The notes beneath the pieces were generated by a model. The model saw only the letters and a program-made list of their open reading frames with translations. It did no database searches and was not told the DNA's origin. Made by a program: the position numbers and the translations under genes. DNA of 64,000 nt from NCBI GenBank assembly GCA_948144175.1, contig CANXME010002579.1, positions 1,672,001 through 1,736,000 of the forward strand, in the 5' to 3' direction. Shown piece by piece: positions 41,001 through 51,853 of the stretch. This DNA comes from Closterium sp. NIES-65 (Eukaryota > Streptophyta > Zygnematophyceae > Desmidiales > Closteriaceae). Within the stretch, counting starts at the first letter, position 1. Every line of letters starts with the position of its first letter.

Positions 41001-42195
41001 ATGTGGCTGCGCCGTCCACCTGGCTTCACTGGGACTTTCCCTCCTGGCACCCAGTGGAGCCTCTGACGGCCAGTCTACGGTCTCCGCCAGGCACCGCCCG
41101 AGTGGCATGACACACTGAGGACTACGCTTGCGGCTCTTGGGTTTGCTCCCTCTACTGCTGACCCGTCGCTGTTTCTACGCACCGACACTTCTCTGCCGCC
41201 GTTCTACATCCTTGTGTACATCGACGACTTGGTCTTTGCCACTGCTGACACTGCTGGACTCGCCCATGTGAAGTCCGAGCTGCAGAAGAGACACACGTGC
41301 ACAGACCTGGGTGAACTGCGTATCTACCTTGGCTTGCAGATCACCCGGGACAGAGCACGCCGCACCATTACCCTGACTCAGTCACACATGGTGCAGCAGG
41401 TCCTTCAGCGCTTCGGCTGCACGCACTCCTCGCCTCAGGCCACTCCTCGCCTACTCGCCACTCGCTCTCAGCTCTGCCTTCGGATGAGTCCGTAGAGTCG
41501 AGTGGCCCGTACTGAGAGCTTGTTGGCTGCCTCATGTACCTGATGACCTGCACACGACCTGACCTTGCATACCCTCTTAGCATTCTTGCACGCTATGTTG
41601 CTCCTGGGAGACACAGACCGGAGCACATGGCTGCAGCGAAGAGGGTGTTGCGCTACTTGTGCAGTACGTCGGGCATGGGGCTAGTGCTTGGAGGGCAGAG
41701 TCCAGTGGTCCTCACTGGGCACGCAGACGCTTCTTGGGCTGACGACTCGGCTACACAGCGGTCGTCACAAGGTTACACCTTCAGCCTTGGTTCCGGCTCT
41801 GTTTCGTGGCGGGCTACTCGCTCGTCTTCTGTTCTTGACTCCAGTTGTGAGGCTGAGATCTACGCCGGAGCCATGGCTGCTCAGGAGCTTCGTTGGCTCA
41901 CCTACCTGCTGACTGACCTTGGAGAGTCGCCTCGTTCTCCTCCAGTGCTGTACGTAGACAACAAGGCCATGCTGGCCTTGTGTCAGGACCAGTGCCTGGA
42001 GCACAGAACGAAGCACATTACTCTCCGCTACTTTCTTGCTCGTTGCAGCAGCGTGGTCAGTTGCGACTTGCGTACGTGGCCTCTGAGGCCAACACTGCTG
42101 ATATCTTCACTAAGGCACTTGCGCCTTGTGATCATCAGCGCTTCTGTACTCAGCCTGGTCTTGTGCCTGTCTTGCCTCACTTGCTCGCTTCTTGA
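36966..42195 (+). pseudogene. Copia-4 gag-pol, multiply broken
   Basis: Starts at MATPSVLAFDAKG (36966). Lesions in order: a one-base loss near 37312; a 24-base C run ending at 37450; TAG 37988 in place of CAG after the Gly-rich region; a shortened cysteine motif; TGA 39179 (Trp in HMDVWGP); loss of about 580 bp at 39748 that removes the integrase C-terminus and spacer; TAG 40707 (Trp); TAG 40980 (Gln in FLQG); TGA 41064 (Arg); TGA 41513; and a frameshift near 42045. Intact landmarks include LDSGASRSFF (about 38500), HSDRGGEFSS and GIAERRIGM (39375-39500), YIDDLVF (41214) and CEAEIYAGAMAAQELRW. It cannot make a working polyprotein. Confidence 0.93.
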
Positions 42196-42407
42196 CCTTG
42201 CTTGTACTGTCACATATACATATACTCCTGCTCTTGCTTGTTTAGCCTTTTATATATATATGTGTGCTCCTGCATGTGAACTGGCCGTCTGGCCTTGAAC
42301 TTGTGCTCGGAATGTGTGGTGACTTTGTGATCCACCCTGAGCTTTGCTTTGCTTTGCTTGACTGGTCTTGTGACCCCTTCTTCTCCCCCACTTTGCCTAT
42401 GGGGGTG

Positions 42408-42533
42408 TGTCAGATTTGTATGACATAGCTGTTGTAGGCTATAGTGGGGTTGCACATATAGGGTACAGCTTTCTAGGGTTGTATTTGTACCCAACTTTAA
42501 CCTAGTCATTTCATTCTCGTTCTACTTTTCTCA
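42408..42533 (+). repeat. 3' LTR of Copia-4 (126 bp)
   Basis: Preceded by CTATGGGGGTG and followed by the CACTG duplication. Three substitutions relative to the 5' copy. Confidence 0.93.
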
Positions 42534-42538
42534 CACTG

Positions 42539-42675
42539 GTGATCCCTGATTGATCCTAGGGAAGGGATATAGGCATGTTGGCCTGGGGGGCTATGGGCGC
42601 AATCACCCACTACACAAAAAAAAAACCCTTTTATCCTATTGGTTGGTGGCTGGGATTCTGACATGGTATCAGAGC
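42539..42675 (+). repeat. Right part of older LTR (to 42663) plus primer-binding site
   Basis: Together with 35730-35788 this forms a 184-bp LTR with TGTCA..TGACA ends. The adjacent TGGTATCAGAGC (42664-42675) is an exact 12-base match to the initiator tRNA-Met complement, so this is the 5' end of an older retroelement whose body is not recognisable downstream. Confidence 0.7.
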
Positions 42676-43442
42676 GAAGGTCTCGGGTTCGCATCCTAGT
42701 GTGTACACTTCGGGCATCCTAGTGCGGGGGGCAGGGCTGACGATATCAGGGTAATTACCCTGATTTCAGGGTGATTACAGGCTTCTGACTTGGTGGTCCC
42801 TGCAAACACAGGTTTTGTAATTTGAGAACTCTGATCCTATCAGAGTAGCTACTTAACGGACTCTGAGTTCTTGTAACTAGGCTCAGAGTAGTGTACTTGC
42901 GGAGTATGTCTATGTAGAGTATGCGTTCCGTGGACCCTGAATGCGAGGGTATTGGGACGAAGTTTCCTAGAAGCTTCGTTTCGATAACCCCCTTGTGCGT
43001 AATCATTTCTTTGAGTGGCCCCATGTGAGGTACGTCACTCACGCGCCCGTGAGTGACGTAATTTCGACAAAGGACAACACTTACGTGCTGTACATCACAG
43101 CTGGCAACCACGCCAACGCAGCCAACTCAATGAGACGGTGCAGCCACGCGCACCGCACAGTGCACAGCATGTGTCTGCCATTGGCCAGAATGGCCTGTTG
43201 ACAGCATGCGGTGGCAGCCAAGGAGTCCGTGAATGAATTCGGCCTTGAATGCAAGGACGAATTCATCGAGGAATGTTGCCATCAAGTCCGTGGAATCGCG
43301 GCGCGGTGGTTTCGTGCTCCCGCCATCTCCAACCTCCCCTTCCCTCCCCATACCAGCAGCCAACGTTCCTTTGTTCACGAGTGTGTTCTTTCCATTACGT
43401 GCATTGATTGTCTCATTTTCCTCTCGTTCAGTTTAGCCACCA
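42676..43442. other. Region upstream of the hAT transposase gene
   Basis: No protein family recognised. It contains a 12-bp-stem inverted repeat (43032-43043 and 43048-43059, arm ACGTCACTCACG) with CRE/bZIP-like TGACGT cores, and a short motif CAGAGTAGCTAC (about 42843) echoed downstream of the transposase (about 46737). Confidence 0.5.
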
Positions 43443-46400
43443 ATGGAGGCCATGCTGGCCGACGAAGCTGCTCCGGACACTGGCCCCGACGAGCCGCCTG
43501 TAAGAGCGAAACCAACAGCGCCGTCTCAGCCGGAGAAAGCTTCGGATGCTCCCCGCTCTGGGCTAGATTTTCTTAGATCTACGGCTGCTCCCGTCACACC
43601 TGAATCGCCTAGGTCTACCGTTCACGATTCTGCCCTTGTAGTAACCCCTAATCCTACTGCTTCTCCTATTCCCGTCCCGTTCACTCTCCCTCCGGCTGTT
43701 GCTGGCTACAGCAAAAATCCTCCACCGCCCTCGCCGAGTCTTACTCCAAGCACGGTGCGGGTGTCCGTTGGCCCGCCGTCGGCTACTTCCGCTCCCAAGC
43801 GTGCGCGATCTGGAAAGTGGGCGCAGAGTACTCTGCTGGTGGGAGGCCGCCGTATTCCACCGCCGAAAAAGCCCGATGAGCCTGCATAGAAAGAAGCTGA
43901 GCTGGCGGAAGAAGGTGACATCCCGGTGCGCGCGGATACTGGCTCGCCGGCACTCACCAAGACGCAGCTGCGAGAGCAGATGTATCTAGAGGCGAGTATT
44001 AATTACGAGACGAAGTGGGCTGGATACTTTTCCTGGCTTGTGTTTGGGAAAACCAAGGACGGTGTCCTGTACGCGAAGTGCAGCATCTGCATGTCGTACG
44101 GTAAGGGGAACACGAGGTACGCCATGCAGGGAGACGACGGAGGCCGTGACTTGCAGACGCAGGCGTTCCGGGGGCACGAGCATACGGAGGCACACATGGC
44201 GGCGGTGGACCGCCAGATGAAGATTGCGGCGGGAATCCGCGAGGGGCAGCAGGTGATTTCGGACTTCATCAACTCCGACGTCGAGGGCCGCCGCGCGATA
44301 CGGCTGATGCGGTCGACTCAGTTCCTGTGCCAGTGCGACGCACCAATTAGCATGTTTCCTAAGCTGATGCGGCATCTTGCGGAGCAGGACACGCCAGACA
44401 TTCCTCGGTAGTCGTACGGCGTTTATCTCACGCGGTTAGTGACGGTTCAAATTGATTGCAAATTTAAACATGCACGTCAAACAACTAGCTTGACTATCGT
44501 GTACTGATAATTTCTCTGTCTTTTGTTGCAGCTACGGCTTCCAGCAGATGGTCCACAGCATGAGCACTTACCTCACCCGGGTGCAGATGGACCACGTCCT
44601 GGCATCACCGTTCCTGGGCATCCAGTGCGACGAGAGCACTGACCGCACGCGAGGGAAACATATGATTGTGTACCTTACATATCTGAAGAACCGCCAAGTT
44701 GCATGCGAGTTTTTCACTTTGCTGACGGTCGAGCGGTGTGATGCAGGGTCCTTGTTTGAGGTGCTGCTGAACCATCTTCGCTCCGCTGCCGTCGATGTGT
44801 CCAAGATCGTCGGCATCAGCACGGACGGGGCGCCGGTCATGACCGGGAGAGAGAACGGATTGGTGGGGCGTCTTCGTGAACACGTCCCTCATCTGTTCTC
44901 ATGCCACTGCATCGCCCATCGGTATGTGAGTTGATCAATATTGTAGCATGTTATCTACGCTGATTGGTTTACTAACAAACCATAATACTTGTTCCCTGCT
45001 TTACACAGTGAGGCGTTGGCTGTGAAGGACGCCGCTGACTCAAACCCGGATCTCGACATGGTCGACAAGGTGGTGCGCACTGTGGCGACTCTGCTCGGAA
45101 ACTCCAGCGTGTGGAGTCAGCGGTTCAAGTACCTGCAGCGTGTGATTTACAAGACCAACCTGGAAGTCCAAGGCATACACACGGTGCGGTGGCTGTCTCG
45201 AGGAGATGCGGTGGCCAGGCTGTGCAAGGTCCTCGGCGCTTGCATCGTGCTGCTCTGGGAGCACAATCACAAGGCGTACGAGATTGTCACCTGCTACAAG
45301 TTTCAGTTCTGCTTGTTTTTCTTGGCCGACATCTTGGCGGACATGAACGACCTCAACCGCTGCTTCCAGAGACGAGAGGTGAGGTCGCGTGTTTGTATGA
45401 TGTTGCTACGTGAGGTTCGTAACTGCACTGTTGCTCATCCTTCTCCCTCTTATCTACCCCTGCTCTGCCACAGCTGGACGTGACAGAGATTGCGAAGATG
45501 ATCGAGTCCACAATGAGTGACCTGGTGGAGCGCTACTTGACGCCAGAGAAAGCTTTCGGGGGCGAAGGGAAGAGCTGGCTGGTGACCTTCCTCAAAGTCC
45601 ACAAGGAGGGTGGAGGCAAGCAGGTCCGGGTGCGCGGCGTGGACGGTGCTGGGCGCCCAATCAACCACCTGTACACCATGCACGAGCGGAAGCTGAAGGG
45701 GCACAAATACGGAAGCACCTACGCAGACTGCGTGAAGCTGTGCCGCAAATTCGCCCGTGACTGCGTGGACAACCTCACCAACCGACTGGATGAACTTGGG
45801 AAGCTGGGGCCGACGAAGCTGTTCCGGGCGGGCAAGTGGCCGAAGATCAAGGCCCAGCGAGAGAAGAAGTGTAAGGAGTGGCTGAACGGGTGCAGCAAGT
45901 TGTTCCGCAACAAGCTGCCGGGATTCGACATCAAAGCAGCAGAGAGGGAGCTTCCAACCTTCTGCGCGATCATGGAGGCACACCATGAGATGGAGAGCTT
46001 CACCCAGGGCCTGTCCAACTTCCTTGGGAGCGCAGACTCCAAGAGGTAGCCTTTATTTTGTGTCCATGGGTTTTACAATCTTGTTCATTGCTAACTGTTT
46101 CCGTTGTGTTGAGTGTACGCATGTGCCTGGCAGGAGATGGCCCAACCTCATCCTGCTGTGGCAGGCGCTGGCAGTGCTCCCTCTCTCCACCGTGGAGTGC
46201 GAGAGGGGGTTCTCCAGGCAGAACGTCATCAAGTCCTGGGTGCGAGGAGCGCTGTGCAACGCGCGTCTGGGGGAGCTGATGCAAATATCGCTCCTCAAGT
46301 ATGAGATCGACTGGCCGGAGGCACTGGAGGTGTGGAGGTCCTTGCGGACTAGGCGCCCTGCGAAGAGCTTGAAGCTGGCTGTAGCAGAGAGGGAGAGGAA

Positions 46401-46512
46401 AGGGAAGCAGAAGGAGGGTGAAGATGTGGCTGCTCGAAATGCCAGGGAAAATGAGGATGAGGAGGAGGAGGAGGAGGACGATGAAGTGGAAAAGGCCTTC
46501 GACGACGATTAG
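43443..46512 (+). CDS. hAT superfamily transposase, five exons, two in-frame TAG codons
   Basis: A cut-and-paste transposase of the hAT superfamily. Exons with matching phases are 43443-44407, 44532-44921, 45009-45378, 45474-46045 and 46134-46512, about 892 codons. A TTF/BED-like zinc finger (CSIC ... HEHTEAH) is encoded at about 44080-44200. The catalytic region has CDESTDRTRGKHM and GISTDGAPVMTGRENGL, then HLFSCHCIAHREALAVKDA across intron 2. The C-terminal dimerisation domain reads LPLSTVECERGFSRQNVIKSW and LGELMQISL in exon 5. One TAG (43887-43889) interrupts the disordered N-terminus; initiation at ATG 43980 would bypass it. A second TAG (46510-46512) is followed by about 31 more acidic in-frame codons to TAG 46606, suggesting the original end. 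Terminal inverted repeats were not resolved. Confidence 0.85.
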
Positions 46513-46884
46513 GAGATCGTGGGGGAGGAGGAAGTGGAGGACAATCCATTCCTGTCGGACGATGAGGATGTGGAGGAGGTGTACTTCATAGACAAGCCCG
46601 TGCACTAGACTAGATAGAGTAGGAATCTGCATGCACTTGTCTTATTTAGGAAAATAGTGCACTGTTAATAGCAACCCTGTTTTTGAGCTGTGAACCCTGT
46701 CCGGTCAGAGTTGGACTTCGTGTGACACTGAGCTATCAGGGTAGCTACCTTGCGAAAAATGTGCCCTCATAATAGAGGGTCAATTTTTTTACTGGAATCA
46801 GGGAGTCCTAAAACGAAACGTCAGCCCTGGTGGCATCCCCACATGCTCACAGCTGCCACTTACAACATCTCAACGACAAAAAGG

Positions 46885-47105
46885 GGAACCTTCAAGGAAG
46901 GCCTTTGGCAACAGCACGGAGGGCAAGGTGCAAAGAGAGCAGCGCGGGATGGTCCCAGAGGGTAGATGCAAAGGCAGTAGTGACACTTGTTTGATTCGAT
47001 TCAAAGGAAACTTCTAAGGAAGGCCTTTGGCAACGGCAGTGAGGGCGAGGTGGAGGGAGAGCAGCAGAGGATGGTCTCGGAGGGCAGATGCGATGGCAGC
47101 AGTGG
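46885..47105 (+). repeat. Imperfect direct duplication of about 100 bp
   Basis: Two copies start near 46885 and 47007, both containing AAGGAAGGCCTTTGGCAAC and a downstream GGATGGTC..GAGGG block. They are about 80% alike by eye. Confidence 0.7.
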
Positions 47106-47891
47106 CGGCCCGGAGACAGGCCGCGAAGGCAGTGTGCATGGTGCTAGTGGGATGGTGGGATGGGGCGAGGGTGAGCTGGTTTGCCGAGGTGGTGCGTTGA
47201 TTAAACGGTGAGTTTGGGAGTTGGTGAGTTGAGAAGATGGTGAGTTTGAGAGTTGGTGAGTTGGGGAGATGGTGAGCTGGAAAGATGGTGACAAGGCGAA
47301 ACCAGACGATGGGTAAAACGCCAGGTCTGAGGAGGAGACAAGATGCAGGGTTAATAATGAGGGGGTGTGTGAAAAAGATGGGAACGATGTGGCGATACTT
47401 ATACACCATCGCACCTCACCACACCTTCCATCTCTCGGAAAACTGCTGTCACCCACATATTCCCCCTCAGTGTCACTACCCTCATACCATGTGACTCCCC
47501 ATCGAACTCCCCTCATGCACCCACCCTATCAAACCTTTTCACCCTCCTTATTTCACACCACCCCAACAGGCACCTCATCTCTCTATCAAACCCCTCTTCA
47601 AATTCCCCTCCCACCCCCCCCCCCCCCCCTCCCCTTCCCCTCCTTTTCCCTCCCTTCCCCAGCGAACCTCATCTCTGCGACAAACCCCTCCTCCTCCAAA
47701 CCCCGCTGTAGCTCCTCCGCTGCTAACTGCCGACAGAATGCCGCCCGCGCCGCTCGTCCCTTGGCATCTGACGTGGCATTGCCGTATGCATAATCAGCTA
47801 GCTCGCCTCCGCTGGTTTCACCCTCCACCCCATAACCCCCCTGCTTCCTCCCCCTCCTCCTCCAGCTCTTTCCTCCTCCAGCTCATTCCTT

Positions 47892-48047
47892 CTCCTCCTC
47901 CTCCTCCTCCTCCTCCTCCTCCTCCTCCTCCTCCTCCTCCTCCTCCTCCTCCTCCTCCTCCTCCTCCTCCTCCTCCTCCTCCTCCTCCTCCTCCTCCTCC
48001 TCCTCCTCCTCCTCCTCCTCCTCCTCCTCCTCCTCCTCCTCCTCCTC
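47892..48047. repeat. (CCT)n / (AGG)n microsatellite, about 51 repeats
   Basis: An almost pure trinucleotide tract of about 155 bp with a polypurine/polypyrimidine strand bias, capable of triplex formation. Confidence 0.97.
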
Positions 48048-49036
48048 ATCCACCTCCTTCCTGTTATAGTCACAGTAGGCTCCAATGTGCCTAAAACAAA
48101 AGATAGAGTGCACAGTCGGATTTCTGCACAGCGGCTTCAAACGTTCATAGCGATCTGCTCACAACTTCAAATGACTTCATTCAACTTGGATCTGGAGCGC
48201 CTTGATGTCACCTACAATAGGCAATTTACATCGCACGCTTTCATTAAGAATTGACGACACACCGTCGGTTTGAACGAACGGCACTATGGCAGCAACATAG
48301 TCTTAGAACACAAGATAGGAAGAGGAAGAGTTACGAGTTGGGAATGACTCCCAGCTCCTACAAACCCCAAGAGCCGAGGTACAGTGATGTGGAACAGTGC
48401 CACACTGTCCCCAACCACGAAGGGTCTCGAAACTACCCTTCACTAGGGCCTACACCAAGTGAAATGTTGCACTACACAAACTAATGTAACTATCTTCAAT
48501 ATCTTGAGGTGCACCCTTTTGGCGAGCTTCGAAATCACTCGAGGCTTGACACAAAGGCTCGGGCTCTTCATCACAAACTCATCCTTGAGTTCTTGATGGG
48601 TCTTCTGCACACACCTGCGACACGCCGAACGTTCGACACAGGACAAAATAGAAACCGCGTGCGAGACACAAACGACCGCATAACACGCGTCTAGCGATAT
48701 CTCGCTATTGACTCGACACACACACTCGACATCATGACTCAACATTCACACACAATTATAAGCATGAAATATATATTATTCCATGCCCTCATACCATTCC
48801 ATACACACACACATGCACGCACACGGACAACAAGCCGAGTACAAACCGTAGGGTTGCACCAACACTTTCCCTTTCACTCCTTCTTCCCTTTCTTTCCCGC
48901 CTCCTGCTGCGTCTGACAACGATGATGAGGAGAACGGGGATGAGTCAGGGCCTGGGTGAGAAGAGGCTGTGTGGATGGTGTTCTGACGGTGGTGGTGAGA
49001 AGAATAGGCTCTGAAGGGAGGTGGGGGAGATGATGG

Positions 49037-49135
49037 GTGAGTGCGTATGTGTGTGTGTATGTGTGTGTGTATGTGTATGTATGTGTGTGTACGTGTGTGT
49101 GTGAGTGTGCGCACGTGCCTGTATGTGTGTGTGGT
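49037..49135. repeat. (TG)n-rich microsatellite
   Basis: Interrupted GTGTGTATGTGT repeats. No associated gene. Confidence 0.9.
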
Positions 49136-49167
49136 TTTTTTATGTTTTTTGGTTGTTTCTCTCTCTC

Positions 49168-51678
49168 GATACAAGCAACAACAAACTAACGGCTAACTAC
49201 CAAGCTTCTTACGACCCAAAGCTCCCCCCCCTGGGGGTACCCCCTAACACTCTCCATCAAAGGGTTCCAGCACAGTGAAGCAGTCCCCTAGGGACAAATC
49301 AGTGTTGATTCCCCCAACAGGCGGGTTCTCGGCTGTTGCAGCCAAGCTAGAATTCATGAGGTACCCCAGTAATTGGGCCCTCTGGAGGGCAACTGACCAC
49401 CGTTGCCGAAACTAGTGCAGTAACTTCACGGCTTGAAAGGAGTGAGGGTCGGCGTTGAAGTGTCGCCGTGCCGCAGCGTCTGCTAACAATTTCAGGAAGG
49501 TTGGTACCTCCGCACAGGGGCAGCCGTAGGTCTCTACCGCTAATGGGAAGAAGCCTACCGAGTCCGGCCTGTTTTTTTACTGTTTGATCTTCCTGTCCGC
49601 TTGTTCTCTCGCCGCCCACCCCCTGCCTTTTCTTGCCTCGGGATCCCTTGTGCTGATCGGGTCCGTGATCGTGACGTCACATATCCATACTGCCCCGCTG
49701 CTCTTGTCCCGAATCATTAGGTCAGCAGTTTGTTCCTCAATAGGGCAGTACGCTGCTGATTCCCCGTGGACTATGAGTCTGGCTTCCTGAGCCATGGTAA
49801 TGTTTGCGTCTCTCAGCTCATTGTGTGTACTGATCCATGCCTTGCTAGTGCCATAGCGAAACAAACGGTTTGGCAGCTGCGGGTCAGTAATCTCCACATG
49901 CTTCGAACATTTATAGTTTTTTGGAGTGGAGAAGGGGAGGCCAGGAATGAACTGCACGGCATTGGCGAAGTGCTCTGGGCAAAGGCGTCGTGTCAAGGCA
50001 ATGGGGATGGCTAGCACCCAGTCGCCAACCCCATATCCTGTTAGTGAAATCATGCGTTGTGTGTGCCCTGCCAGAGGATTGGGCCTCATCGTTCGGGTAC
50101 GTCGCTCCTGCGCCGCGTATCTGCTCCCCTGAACACTTAGCGCCAGTGCATGCTGAAGCTTGCAGTTTGTCGGCTCCTTCCTCTCACTTCGCAGTAACTT
50201 CCGTGCTTCCGCTGGTAGCGACCGTTCACACTCCTCCAACCAGGTATGAGGGCGTGATGTATTCTCAGGGCGGGGTCATCCTGCTTCTTGTGATTGCGGG
50301 AGCGTCTTCCTCCGCCAGCGTTATCAAAATAAGAACTTGGTAGAAGGTGAGAAGTATAGGACGGCCTAGGCTTAGTAGCCTAGGCCAACGGGATCGAGTA
50401 GGTTTGTGCCAAGGGTGAGTATCGAGAGGATTGTGAAGAATGAGTTTCACTATAGGTTTCAAGGAACATATAGCAAAGGAAAGCAAATGGAATTGGTGCA
50501 CCACCTACAAAGCACAATAACTACACTACAACTACAAGCAGTTATAAAATATGTCAAACATATTTCGACAAGCGTCAGTGTCTTACGTAAGTGCTTCGCC
50601 TGTGTGAAACTCGCCGGGAAGCCGTACACACCCTCAACTGATTGGACGGTGAGACTTATCCCCCCAAGCGAGGGTGGGAGTGGCGCCTGTTCCCAAACTC
50701 GGACCCGTTTCTTTTAGCTGGTAGGTAGCCGAGTGCCGCATGCCGAGAGCAGAGTTGCCAAGAGGCCTATTTCCCAGTCGGGCCAGCCGGATCGGGGTAG
50801 GAGATGCAATGGCATCGTCCGTGACAGGTAGGATACACGGCGCAATATACAGCGTGTGAGGATAAGTGATGCAACCTGTAGGTCGATTTATTCGAGGAGG
50901 CTAAGGGGCTTTGATTGTTGCAGCTGGTCCGTCAGAAAACTATTGGCTCCCGTATCCGTCCCAAGGTAACTTCCAAGCATCCGCACCCCTTTGTCTCAGA
51001 ATGGAACTCCCGCTAGTAACTGATCTTGGGGCACAACCTCGTGGCTCCACGTGATACACTTAGATGGGTTGTGATGTAGGCCTAGCGGTTCGAGTCCGTC
51101 AGTGAAATGCTTGAATGCCGCTACCGCTCAGGGCCGGTCGCCGATGAAGGTGACATCGTCGGCGTATGCTATGCAGAAGACATGCGCGGATGCGGTACTT
51201 CGGATCGTAAAGTGAATGCTAGCGACGAATAAAAGGGGACTCAGGGGGTCACCCTGACGCACGCCACGCTCACTGCCATACGAAAGACGCACTATTGAAA
51301 TTTGCGTCTATGTGCAGAAATGAGGGACTGCCGTATGAAAGGCGCACGAGGGGCAGCAGTGGTTTGAGCGCGGGGTCCTCTAATGCCATGGCTATTGCTT
51401 GACGCGGGACGTTAAATGCATTAGCTAGGTCCGTCTGCAGGACGAGGTGGTTAGGGTTGCTGTTAATGAAAGTTCTAGCCGCGTGGATGATCGCTTCTGC
51501 ACATCCTATTACTGCTACTCCGAACTACAGAGGTAGGAAGTAACCGCGTGCTGCATCTCCCATCAATGTTAATGCAGCTTTTGCCGCCAGTTGCATGATG
51601 CATTCGCCAATAGTGATGGGCCGTGCACCTCCGTCAGGACACCAGTGTGCGCCATGGCCAAAAATTCTCCTTGAATTC

Positions 51679-51684
<6 letters not shown>
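49168..51684 (-). mobile_element. LINE-D: degenerate RLE-type LINE copy, 5'-truncated
   Basis: A minus-strand relic of the LINE family seen intact further right. Its 3' end abuts CTCTCTCTC (49159-49167). Its 5' end stops at the (CT)n tract into which LINE-A's 3' end is set. The RT and endonuclease parts are recognisable but damaged. Confidence 0.85.
49262..51660 (-). pseudogene. LINE-D RT and RLE endonuclease remnants
   Basis: The best-preserved part (49577-50239) reads HALALSVQGSRYAAQ, NPLAGHTQRMISLTGYG, a degraded zinc-finger region KCSKHVEITDPQLPN, HNELRDANITMAQEA and the endonuclease core ADLMIRDKSSGAVWICDVTI. Upstream, RT traces include the YADD region (about 51150), a GVRQGDP region (about 51260) and ARPITIGE at the 5' limit (about 51600). 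Frameshifts and stops are scattered between them. Confidence 0.82.

Positions 51685-51762
<78 letters not shown>
51685..51762. repeat. (CT)n microsatellite, about 39 repeats, at LINE-A 3' end
   Basis: A pure CT/GA tract between LINE-D and LINE-A. Shorter (CT)n tracts sit at the 3' ends of LINE-B (56990-57001) and LINE-D (49159-49167), suggesting a target preference. Confidence 0.97.
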
Positions 51763-51763
<1 letters not shown>

Positions 51764-51853
51764 ATGGTCCTTTTATTGATATAGCAGTCAAGTACAGGCA
51801 GGCAAGTTATAGTGGCCTAGATAACAAGCATGCTGGTTGCAAACATCGCCGAT

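Larger units (their letters stand above)
35789..42533 (+). mobile_element. Copia-4, complete but inactivated LTR retrotransposon (6745 bp)
   Basis: Two 126-bp LTRs differ at three positions (about 97.6%). A perfect CACTG target duplication flanks it (35784-35788 and 42534-42538). It is closely related to Copia-3 across gag-pol. Its coding region has many stops, frameshifts and a deletion of about 0.6 kb, so proteins for its insertion were probably supplied by a sister copy, or decay was fast. Confidence 0.94.
46609..49167. other. Gene-free region with microsatellites
   Basis: No gene is supported. It contains an imperfect duplication (46885-47105), GAGTTGGTGAGTT-type repeats (47205-47290), a C run near 47613, a long (CCT)n tract and a (TG)n-rich stretch. 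Long Pro, Glu or Arg open frames at 47740-48140 come only from the triplet repeat. Confidence 0.6.

Noticed and set aside
42664..42700. tRNA gene or tRNA-derived SINE (TGGTATCAGAGC followed by GGGTTCGCATCC)
   Set aside because: The first part is the complement of the initiator tRNA 3' end next to an LTR end, i.e. a primer-binding site. No A-box or cloverleaf could be formed.
47738..48140. Proline-, arginine- and glutamate-rich ORFs
   Set aside because: They are translations of the (CCT)n/(AGG)n microsatellite in different frames.
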